This document shows positions 1-6,996 of a stretch of 64,000 nt of DNA, one piece after another. Position 1 is the first letter of the stretch. The number at the start of each line of letters is the position of its first letter. Under the pieces are notes generated by a model that saw only the letters and a list, made by a program, of their open reading frames with translations, made no database searches and was not told the origin of the DNA. A program made the position numbers and the translations under genes. The DNA comes from Pontibacter lucknowensis (GTDB lineage: Bacteria > Bacteroidota > Bacteroidia > Cytophagales > Hymenobacteraceae): contig NZ_FTNM01000001.1 of NCBI RefSeq assembly GCF_900156415.1, forward strand, positions 124,001 to 188,000, in the 5' to 3' direction.

Positions 1-958
1 AGTGCAGCGCAAAACTCAGGTAGGTCGGCTCCAGGAAAGGAAAGTCGATGCGGGGTTTGCCCTGCGAGGCCAGCAAACTGACCTGGTAATTTCCATAAAC
101 CACATCCGGCAGGCCTTCCAGGTTCAGATTCGGATTCAGCTGCGTACCCAGCCAGGCTATACCTGAGAATAGCACCAGCAACGCAAGACCTTTCAGCAGC
201 CAGTGGATATGCGCCAGTTTTGGGCTATAAAAAATCAGCTTTAAGAGTAAAGCTAAAGCCACCGTCAACGCAAGGGCCACCGCCACAAAGTATTTCACAA
301 GCCAGATCAGGTATAAGCCCAGCGCCGCCAGCAACAGGTATAGCACGGGCTTGCGCTCCAGCTTCCCGAACAGCAGGTATAGCGTGCTGCCCAGCAGCAG
401 CCCCATCCCACCCATCAACACGCTTTCTTTCAGCACCCCTGACGACCAGTACACGACCGAAGGGAAAACCAGAAAAGCCACTACGGCAGGTATAGCTGTT
501 GTTGAAAAATACCGGGCCAGCGCATTTACAAAAAACCACAACCCGGCAAAACTGAACAGAGACAGGTAGATCGAACTGAGATAGTAATTGTCATTGGTCA
601 GCAGCATGGGCACGCTAAGCAGCCGGGGCATGTTCCAGGCGCTTTCATAGAACGGCTTTTGCAGCCCCTGTAGCGGTGTGCCACTTGGGTCATTAAAGAA
701 GAGATAATGCAGATAACTGCCTACCCCTTGCTCATGCGCCAGGTCAGTCATCATAAGGGCACGCTTGTAATAGAGCTGCGTATCGCCTTTGTCGAATACA
801 TAAAAACTCAATACCCCAATCAGCAGTCCGCAGGCAAGCTTGAGTAGCAGCGTCGGGAAAAAGTATGGACGCAATCCGGTGTTCCAGTTCTGTTTCCAGA
901 GCCACCAAACTAGCCCAGCCAGCACCAGCAGGTTCAGGCCGTAAATCAGTATACTCAC
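1..958 (-). CDS. Polytopic membrane protein, possibly glycosyltransferase-like (partial)
   Basis: An open frame of about 319 codons runs without a stop from a GTG at 958 off the left edge, so the C-terminus is missing. The GTG overlaps the TGA of the upstream DUF2851 gene in a GTGA arrangement, which suggests translational coupling. The product is very hydrophobic, with roughly seven predicted membrane spans. It contains a loop with PSVVYWSSGVLKES around residues 165-180, a motif reminiscent of membrane glycosyltransferase or mannosyltransferase-type proteins of Bacteroidetes; that assignment is inference only. The frame carries four copies of the iterated word, read as Leu-Tyr-Leu, Ala-Ile-Pro and Gly-Ile-Ala. 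Confidence 0.7.
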   Translation of the reverse strand, partial: MSILIYGLNLLVLAGLVWWLWKQNWNTGLRPYFFPTLLLKLACGLLIGVLSFYVFDKGDTQLYYKRALMMTDLAHEQGVGSYLHYLFFNDPSGTPLQGLQKPFYESAWNMPRLLSVPMLLTNDNYYLSSIYLSLFSFAGLWFFVNALARYFSTTAIPAVVAFLVFPSVVYWSSGVLKESVLMGGMGLLLGSTLYLLFGKLERKPVLYLLLAALGLYLIWLVKYFVAVALALTVALALLLKLIFYSPKLAHIHWLLKGLALLVLFSGIAWLGTQLNPNLNLEGLPDVVYGNYQVSLLASQGKPRIDFPFLEPTYLSFALH

Positions 959-2244
959 GTAGTTGGTAGATTTTGCTTCATAATCTTGTTGCCAATGGCG
1001 CAGCGCAGGCAGTTGACTGGCTGGCAGTAGCGTTTGTAGAGTCCGAGGGCAGCCTGGTTATCAGCGGCGGAAGCAGCTTTCCAGCCCAGCTCCTCATACT
1101 GCCGTGTGATACGGTTGCTGGCTTCTTTCACCTTTTCAAGTAAGTCCACGGCCTTGTCGAGGTGCTCCAACTGGTCGGTATACATGGCATAGGCTGCTAA
1201 CAAGGGTGCTGCCACATTGATGGTCAAATTCTGCGCACTCGATTTGCCCAGCTGCACCTGCACCGCCTTCGACTCTGCCCCAAAGGTATAATGTTTTTGC
1301 CAATAAGCTGATACCGGCGCCTGCCACAGTGCATCGTAGTTCCTGACGCCCTCGGTTCGGATGATCGTGGAAAACAGACTTTTGTATTTATGAAGCAGTG
1401 CAGCGAGTTGCGCCAATCGCACGGTCGGGAAATTGGCAGGCCGCATGCGCAGGAAGTTCCAGTGGTGCCGCTGCATCGCCTGCTCATGCAGGTTATACTT
1501 ACGGCTCAGGTAGGTATGTTCTTTGGCAAGTTTGGTGCTGTATTCGTATGTTGGTTCCTCCAAAAAACCAGCTTGCCCGAACAGCAGTGCCTCCAGTTGG
1601 AACAAGTCGTGCTGATGCTTGCGCACCACCTGCATCGGCAGTGCCCGGGCCAGCCGCTCAAAAGGATCCTGATTGATCTTAAAGCCAAAGGCCTTGCACA
1701 GCACCTGAAAAGCGGTGGCTTCCCAGTCATTGCCAAGCTGATGGTATACCTGCAGCACCTCCTCCCCTTTTAGCTCCAGTCGCTCTGTAAGGGCACGCCC
1801 CAGCATCATGGTTTTGGTGATGTCAGGCACCTGTGGCCAAAAGCCGGCGCAAGGTATAGCAAAGGGTGCCCGCCGCAGTTGCTCATAGGTTTGCAGCAGG
1901 GCAGTATTTACGCGGTCTTTCAGTTCGAGCGTAGGTATAAAAGTGCCATCAGTACGTTTTACCGCCTCGTCAGCTTCCCATACCACATGCAGCACCACCT
2001 GGTTATACTTGAAGTCGAGTTGGTGCTGGTGCCGTCGCCAGTCGGAGCCACGCAGGTGAATCTCCACACTCCCCGACCACTCCACCTCTCCTACTCTAAT
2101 GATGGCCTCTTTGAAATCCGGCCCTGCATCCGTGTTGTACATTCCCACCCGCAGCACCTGCACTGGCTCCCCCTCCACCGTGTATAAATCCGTTTTTCCG
2201 AAATACTGATGTTGCCAGATGTAGTGCAGGAACTCTTCTTTCAT
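955..2244 (-). CDS. DUF2851 family protein
   Basis: This 429-residue protein matches the DUF2851 family, common in Bacteroidetes and of unknown function. Recognisable features are the N-terminal KEEFLHYIWQ-like start, the N-terminal GPDF and WSGSVEIH segments, and a C-terminal cysteine cluster (YCQPVNCLRC) that may bind metal or an iron-sulfur cluster. There is no signal peptide, so it is probably cytosolic. The stop overlaps the GTG start of the downstream membrane protein by 4 bp, so the two are likely co-transcribed. It diverges from the ABC-F gene across a 96 bp gap. Family assignment is confident; no biochemical role can be given. Confidence 0.85.
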   Translation of the reverse strand: MKEEFLHYIWQHQYFGKTDLYTVEGEPVQVLRVGMYNTDAGPDFKEAIIRVGEVEWSGSVEIHLRGSDWRRHQHQLDFKYNQVVLHVVWEADEAVKRTDGTFIPTLELKDRVNTALLQTYEQLRRAPFAIPCAGFWPQVPDITKTMMLGRALTERLELKGEEVLQVYHQLGNDWEATAFQVLCKAFGFKINQDPFERLARALPMQVVRKHQHDLFQLEALLFGQAGFLEEPTYEYSTKLAKEHTYLSRKYNLHEQAMQRHHWNFLRMRPANFPTVRLAQLAALLHKYKSLFSTIIRTEGVRNYDALWQAPVSAYWQKHYTFGAESKAVQVQLGKSSAQNLTINVAAPLLAAYAMYTDQLEHLDKAVDLLEKVKEASNRITRQYEELGWKAASAADNQAALGLYKRYCQPVNCLRCAIGNKIMKQNLPTT

Positions 2245-2285
2245 GTGTCTTGGTTGTGAGTTGGGAATAGTTTACGAGTGAAGAG

Positions 2286-2319
2286 TTTGGGAGTTAACTC
2301 CTAAACTTTCCTATCTTTG
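2286..2319 (+). promoter_or_regulatory. Bacteroidetes-type promoter of the ABC-F gene
   Basis: A TTTG box at 2286-2289 is followed 22 bp later by the -7 box TATCTTTG at 2312-2319, matching the TTTG-N(19-22)-TAnnTTTG promoter of Bacteroidetes primary sigma factors. The start codon is 21 bp downstream. The spacer contains a perfect 12 bp palindrome, GGAGTTAACTCC (2290-2301). Confidence 0.65.
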
Positions 2320-2340
2320 CCCCCTTAAAATTAAACGATT

Positions 2341-3984
2341 ATGATTTCAGTTGACGCGGTGAGCGTGGAGTTCAATGGTGCGGCCCTTTTCAGCAATGTT
2401 TCTTTCAACATCAACGAAAACGACCGCATCGCCCTGATGGGAAAAAACGGTGCAGGCAAATCTACGCTGCTCAAAATTATAGCGGGCGCCAGCAAGCCCA
2501 CCCGTGGCAAGGTGTCGGCGCCGAAGGATGCCGTAATCGCCTACTTGCCGCAGCACCTGCTCACCGATGACAACTGTACCGTGTTCGAAGAAGCGTCTAA
2601 GGCATTCGCCAAAGTGCTCGACATGAAAAAGCAGATGGACGAGCTCAACGCACAACTGGAAACCCGCACCGACTACGACTCCGATGAGTATTACAAGATC
2701 ATCGAGCAGGTATCGGAGCTAGGTGAAAAGTACTATTCCATCGAGGAGATTAACTTCGACGCCGAGGTAGAGCAAACACTAAAAGGCTTGGGCTTCTCCC
2801 GCGAAGACTTCACGCGTTCTACCAACGAGTTCAGCGGCGGCTGGCGCATGCGTATCGAGCTGGCCAAGATCCTGCTTCAAAAGCCAGACCTGATCCTGCT
2901 GGACGAACCGACCAACCACCTCGACATTGAGTCCATCCAGTGGCTCGAGGATTTCCTGGTAAACAATGCCAAGGCTGTAATCGTGATCTCACACGACAAG
3001 ACCTTCGTGGACAACATCACCAACCGCACCATCGAAGTGACGATGGGCCGCATCTACGATTATAAAGTTACCTACAGCCAATACCTACAACTGCGCAAAG
3101 AGCGCCGCGAGCAACAACAGAAGCAATTCGACGACCAGCAGAAAGAGATTGCCGATATCCAAACTTTCATTGATCGCTTCAAGGGTACTTATTCTAAGAC
3201 ACTGCAGGTACAGTCGCGCGTGAAGATGCTCGAGAAGATGGAGATTGTGGAAGTAGACGAAGTGGACACCTCTGCTTTGAATGTTAAATTCCCGCCGGCA
3301 CCGCGCTCTGGAAATTACCCTGTTATTGTGGAGGAACTGACCAAAAAGTACGGTGACCATACCGTATTCAAAGACGCTTCCATGACCATCAACCGTGGTG
3401 AGAAAGTGGCATTTGTGGGCAAGAACGGTGAGGGTAAGTCGACGATGGTGAAAGCCATTATGGGTGAGATCGATTTTGAAGGCAAGCTGCAACTAGGTCA
3501 TAACTGCATGATCGGTTACTTTGCCCAAAATCAGGCTGCCCTGCTCGATGGCGAACTGACCATTTTCCAAACCATCGACGAGATTGCCGTAGGCGATGCC
3601 CGTACCCGTGTGAAGGACCTCTTGGGTGCCTTCATGTTCAGCGGCGACACCATCGAGAAGAAGGTGAAAGTGCTGTCAGGTGGCGAGAAAACGCGATTAG
3701 CAATGATCAAGCTGTTGTTACAGCCGGTAAATCTGCTCATCCTTGACGAACCGACCAACCACCTCGACATCAAGACCAAAGACATTCTGAAAGACGCGCT
3801 CAAGGCTTTCGAAGGTACCATCATTCTGGTATCGCACGACCGTGACTTCCTCGACGGATTGGCAGATAAAGTATTTGAGTTTGGCAACAAGCGTGTGCGT
3901 GAGCACTTCGAAGACATCAATGGCTTCCTAAGAAATAAGAAAATGGAGAACTTGCGGGAGATAGAACGCACCGTAGCAAAATAA
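2341..3984 (+). CDS. ABC-F family ATP-binding protein
   Basis: This 547-residue soluble protein has two ABC ATPase domains and no membrane spans, the layout of the ABC-F translation factors (Uup/YbiT/EttA group), which act on ribosomes. Domain 1 has Walker A GKNGAGKST near residue 35, signature FSGGWRMR and Walker B LLDEPTNHLD. Domain 2 has GKNGEGKST near 360, LSGGEKTR and LDEPTNHLD. A charged linker rich in Lys, Gln and Glu (about 245-310) corresponds to the P-site tRNA interaction motif region. It has its own promoter and a strong terminator, so it is monocistronic. No copy of the iterated word occurs in it, consistent with high expression. The exact subfamily is uncertain. Confidence 0.9.
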   Translation: MISVDAVSVEFNGAALFSNVSFNINENDRIALMGKNGAGKSTLLKIIAGASKPTRGKVSAPKDAVIAYLPQHLLTDDNCTVFEEASKAFAKVLDMKKQMDELNAQLETRTDYDSDEYYKIIEQVSELGEKYYSIEEINFDAEVEQTLKGLGFSREDFTRSTNEFSGGWRMRIELAKILLQKPDLILLDEPTNHLDIESIQWLEDFLVNNAKAVIVISHDKTFVDNITNRTIEVTMGRIYDYKVTYSQYLQLRKERREQQQKQFDDQQKEIADIQTFIDRFKGTYSKTLQVQSRVKMLEKMEIVEVDEVDTSALNVKFPPAPRSGNYPVIVEELTKKYGDHTVFKDASMTINRGEKVAFVGKNGEGKSTMVKAIMGEIDFEGKLQLGHNCMIGYFAQNQAALLDGELTIFQTIDEIAVGDARTRVKDLLGAFMFSGDTIEKKVKVLSGGEKTRLAMIKLLLQPVNLLILDEPTNHLDIKTKDILKDALKAFEGTIILVSHDRDFLDGLADKVFEFGNKRVREHFEDINGFLRNKKMENLREIERTVAK

Positions 3985-3985
3985 C

Positions 3986-4014
3986 AAAAGGCCCCTGTGA
4001 TGGGGCCTTTTTTA
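3986..4014 (+). terminator. Rho-independent terminator after the ABC-F gene
   Basis: AAAAGGCCCC and GGGGCCTTTT pair around the loop TGTGAT, and the run of six T supports termination on the + strand. Confidence 0.9.
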
Positions 4015-4098
4015 TTAGTAGCTATACCTGAAGCATTTAAAGATACAGCTCAGAAAGACATGGATTGCTATCTTGTAACAGCAGCCTGGATGTAAGGT

Positions 4099-4731
4099 CT
4101 AGTACAGGCGCTTCTCGTAGCTTTCTTTAAGTACCGTTTTGATGTGCTCTTCGCTATAGTCAGGCTTTTTAATATGATCTGCCAGGATAGCGGCAGGACG
4201 GGGCAGGGTTTCCTGCGCAGGCCACTGCTCGGGCTGCCAAAGACTTGACCGCTTAAATGCTTTTGCGCAATGGATGTAGCATTCCTCTACCTCCACCCCT
4301 ATACCTACAACGGGCACTTTGCCTTGCGCCGCAAGTTGCGTCAGGATGATTTCGTCTTTAATGATACAAGCCTTGCCATTTACACGAAGCGTTTCTTCCA
4401 GACCCGGAATAATGAAGATCAGGCCAACCTTTGGGTTCTCCAGAATATTCCGAAGCGTGTCGCATCGTTTGTTGCCGGGCCGCTCAGGTATAACCAGTCG
4501 CTTCTCGTCCAAGGCCAGCACAAAGCCAGCCGCATCACCCCTAGGAGACACATCGCAGTTACCTGCTGCGTCACTTGTACTTACAAACAGCATAGATGCC
4601 TTCGATATAAAGTCACGGCAATGTGAATCTAAGTAGTCTATCGACTTGTTGTTGACCAAATCGCTCGGTGTACCCAGCAAAGCCTGTAAATCTTCTACCG
4701 TACTGATGATCTCTGAAAACTGATTGCTCAT
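4099..4731 (-). CDS. Pyridoxamine 5'-phosphate oxidase-family FMN protein
   Basis: This 210-residue protein belongs to the PPOX split-barrel flavoproteins, resembling the DR2398/MSMEG_1061 type. Characteristic segments are the strand with SPRGDAAGF, the FMN-phosphate-binding IPERPGNKRCDTLRN and the NPKVGLIFIIPG-ETLRVNG block. Such proteins bind FMN and are thought to reduce or oxidise small molecules; the substrate here is unknown. It is cytosolic, with no signal peptide. It lies downstream of pyrF in the same direction but is separated from it by a strong hairpin, so it is probably transcribed alone. Confidence 0.85.
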   Translation of the reverse strand: MSNQFSEIISTVEDLQALLGTPSDLVNNKSIDYLDSHCRDFISKASMLFVSTSDAAGNCDVSPRGDAAGFVLALDEKRLVIPERPGNKRCDTLRNILENPKVGLIFIIPGLEETLRVNGKACIIKDEIILTQLAAQGKVPVVGIGVEVEECYIHCAKAFKRSSLWQPEQWPAQETLPRPAAILADHIKKPDYSEEHIKTVLKESYEKRLY

Positions 4732-4767
4732 GCTATTGTCTTCTTATCTATACCTACCACAATATAA

Positions 4768-4816
4768 AACATAAACGCCATACCTGGATGCTTAGCTTTG
4801 GTATGGCGTTTATGTT
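4768..4816 (-). terminator. Long hairpin terminator downstream of pyrF
   Basis: A perfect 17 bp inverted repeat (4768-4784 and 4800-4816) encloses a 15-base loop. It follows the pyrF stop codon on the minus strand and is flanked by an AT-rich tract. The inner stem contains CCATACC/GGTATGG, a near form of the iterated word. Confidence 0.75.
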
Positions 4817-4843
4817 ATTTCAAAAGAACTTAATTCTGTATCT

Positions 4844-5674
4844 CTACAAATGCGTTACATACTGATCTAAGTACTGCTCCATCTCCTTCTGCACTTCCAA
4901 AGCTGCTTCTCGGGCACGGTCAGCAAAATCGCGACCGGAGGAAGCGTAGATGATGGCGCGGGACGAGTTTACCAAAAGGCCGCACTGCTGGTTCATGCCA
5001 AGTCGGGAGATTTCTTCGAGGCTACCGCCTTGTGCGCCAACTCCCGGCACCAGCAAAAAGTGATTTGGTACGATGGCACGCACCCGTTCAATATACTCGC
5101 CTTGCGTGGCACCCACGACGTACATCATTTGTCCTACGCTGGCCCAGTTGGCACTTTCACGCAGGACCTGCTCAAAGAGGTACTCTTCGTTACCATCCGA
5201 CAATTTGAGCATCTGAAAATCCTTACTGCCCGGGTTAGACGTGAGTGCCAGCAAAATCACCCAGCGGCCCGGCTGCACCAGAAATGGCTTCACAGAATCG
5301 GAGCCCATGTAAGGTGCCACGGTCACAGCATTGAAGTTCATCGTCTCAAAAAAGGCCCTGGCGTAAAGCTCCGAGGTATTGCCAATGTCGCCACGCTTGG
5401 CGTCCGCTATCGTGAAGATCTCTTCCGGTATCACTTCCAGCGTTTTCTCCAGGCTTACCCAACCCTTCGGACCCTGCGCTTCATAAAAGGCGATATTCGG
5501 CTTATAGGCTACACACAGGTCAGCAGTGGCTTCCACGATCTGGCGGTTAAACTCAAATACCGGGTCTTCGTGGTCGAGCAGGTGCTCGGGCAAACGTTTG
5601 GGATCGGTGTCGAGACCAATGCACAGGTATGATTTTTTCTGGAGGATCTGCTCAAACAGCTTTTCTCTGGTCAT
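4844..5674 (-). CDS. pyrF: Orotidine 5'-phosphate decarboxylase
   Basis: PyrF decarboxylates OMP to UMP, the last step of de novo pyrimidine synthesis. The 276-residue length and the catalytic motif [13 protein letters not shown] (Asp-x-Lys-x-x-x-Asp charge network) place it in the longer type-2 family, typical of Bacteroidetes and actinobacteria. The N-terminal substrate-binding segment [14 protein letters not shown] and the C-terminal phosphate-binding VPGVGAQGG and VNSSRAI blocks are present. pyrD, an earlier pathway gene, lies 5 kb away on the same strand but is not in the same operon. Two copies of the iterated word precede the start (5684-5706). Confidence 0.95.
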   Translation of the reverse strand: MTREKLFEQILQKKSYLCIGLDTDPKRLPEHLLDHEDPVFEFNRQIVEATADLCVAYKPNIAFYEAQGPKGWVSLEKTLEVIPEEIFTIADAKRGDIGNTSELYARAFFETMNFNAVTVAPYMGSDSVKPFLVQPGRWVILLALTSNPGSKDFQMLKLSDGNEEYLFEQVLRESANWASVGQMMYVVGATQGEYIERVRAIVPNHFLLVPGVGAQGGSLEEISRLGMNQQCGLLVNSSRAIIYASSGRDFADRAREAALEVQKEMEQYLDQYVTHL

Positions 5675-5853
5675 GATAGGTATAGGAGCTAAAGTTCAGG
5701 TATAGCAAAGCTAGTTTATTTAAGGGCAGCTACAAATTTTTTATACCTGCACAGGCCACTAATTGATACTGTTACGCTAGATCTGTTAGGTCTTGCAACC
5801 TTATCCGCACAAAAGGAATCGAAATAGTAAGTAGCACCTTAAACCAAAAAACT

Positions 5854-6252
5854 ATGATACGACACCTGTGCACCCTCGCCTTTATTCTTCTGATTGCCAC
5901 CGGATGCTCCAAAGAAGATTCCGAACCTCCGGCACAAGAGCGCCCTGCTCCCATTGTTCGCGTAGAAGCCCCTGCAACTGCACAAGTAGGTGAAACCGTG
6001 ACAGTGGATGTTCACTTTCAGGTTAGCGGAGGTTGTGGTCAGTTCGGCTCGTTTAATGTCAGCTCTTCTGGCAAGGAGACGGTCATAAGGGTGGTGGCGA
6101 AGTATCAAGGGAACGTTTGCACCGATGATCTGCCGATCCGTACGGCTCCCTATACCTTCCGACCGACAGAGGCAGGCATCTATACCTTGAAATTCCGTTC
6201 CACTCCTCAAGTGGGGTTTATTGTTGCAACGATAGACGTCGGGGACTTTTAA
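5854..6252 (+). CDS. Small lipoprotein of unknown function
   Basis: The 132-residue product starts with a signal peptide ending in the lipobox IATGC, so Cys18 should be lipidated. A proline- and acid-rich linker (KEDSEPPAQERPAP) follows. The rest reads as alternating beta strands with an Ig-like flavour (APATAQVGETVTVDV at the start, a TYTLKF-type strand near the end). Two further cysteines (GGCGQF and NVCTDD) could form a disulfide after export. I recognise no family. It converges on lolA with a 67 bp gap and only a weak hairpin between them. Two iterated words lie in frame near the 3' end. Confidence 0.75.
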   Translation: MIRHLCTLAFILLIATGCSKEDSEPPAQERPAPIVRVEAPATAQVGETVTVDVHFQVSGGCGQFGSFNVSSSGKETVIRVVAKYQGNVCTDDLPIRTAPYTFRPTEAGIYTLKFRSTPQVGFIVATIDVGDF

Positions 6253-6319
6253 ATTTATGATACAAAAAAAGAGCTGCCCTAATAGAGCAACTCTTTTCTT
6301 TTATCATAAATCGGTTGGG

Positions 6320-6964
6320 TTATCGTAAGTCTACCACCTGCACGCCTTTGTATTTGGCCTTGTTAAAGCTGAAGGCGTCAGAAGCCAGCTCAGGGTTTGC
6401 CTGGAAGTTTTTGATGGTATAGGTATAGCGATTGCCGTTATTACGGAACATCTGCCAGCTCTTCAGCGACTTGTCTTTCTGGTTGATGTGCAGGCGCACC
6501 TTAAAGATCGGATTGCTACGGTCCTCAGGAGCCAGCTCAATCACGTCATAAGTGTCAGCACCCTGCTTTTCGGTACCAGCATAGGCATACTTGTAGCCTT
6601 TCTTATACATGTCGAAAATCTTGCTCGGCGCCATGGCCTCTGCTTCCGCGTCGGTTTCTGTGATGGTCACTTCGTTTACCTCTTTCAGGTAAGTCCACAT
6701 CAGTTTACCATCGCTGATAATCTCCTGTCCGCTCACGGCTAGTCTGTATTTCGGACCGCTTACCAAAATATCTCCTTCCATCGTTTCTTTTACCTTGGCA
6801 GAAGGGTTCTCCAGTGTCTGTGCAAAAGTAGCTTTGAAAGCTTTCATACTTCTGTACTTCTGGCTCATCTGGTCCAGTATCTTGCCTGCCTTCGGGTCCT
6901 GCTGCGCATTCGCCAGGTTCACAAACATAAATACTGCCAGCAAAAGGGATAATACTCTTTTCAT
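6320..6964 (-). CDS. lolA: LolA-like outer-membrane lipoprotein carrier
   Basis: This 214-residue periplasmic protein has a cleavable signal peptide ending NLANA. The mature part follows the LolA pattern: an N-terminal helix with KYRSMKAFKATFAQT, then strands with GDILVSGPKYRLAV, ISDGKLMWTYL and a C-terminal strand-rich half. LolA shuttles lipoproteins from the inner to the outer membrane; Bacteroidetes homologues are divergent, so the symbol reflects family membership. It lies 32 bp downstream of ftsK in the same direction, a gene order conserved in this phylum, and is probably in one operon with it. Confidence 0.85.
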   Translation of the reverse strand: MKRVLSLLLAVFMFVNLANAQQDPKAGKILDQMSQKYRSMKAFKATFAQTLENPSAKVKETMEGDILVSGPKYRLAVSGQEIISDGKLMWTYLKEVNEVTITETDAEAEAMAPSKIFDMYKKGYKYAYAGTEKQGADTYDVIELAPEDRSNPIFKVRLHINQKDKSLKSWQMFRNNGNRYTYTIKNFQANPELASDAFSFNKAKYKGVQVVDLR

Positions 6965-6996
6965 GATGTTATTTGAGTGTCGTGTTTTATTCTTTC

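Noticed and set aside
6265..6305. Terminator between the lipoprotein gene and lolA
   Set aside because: AGAGCTGC and GAGCAACTCT pair only with mismatches; too weak to list as a feature.
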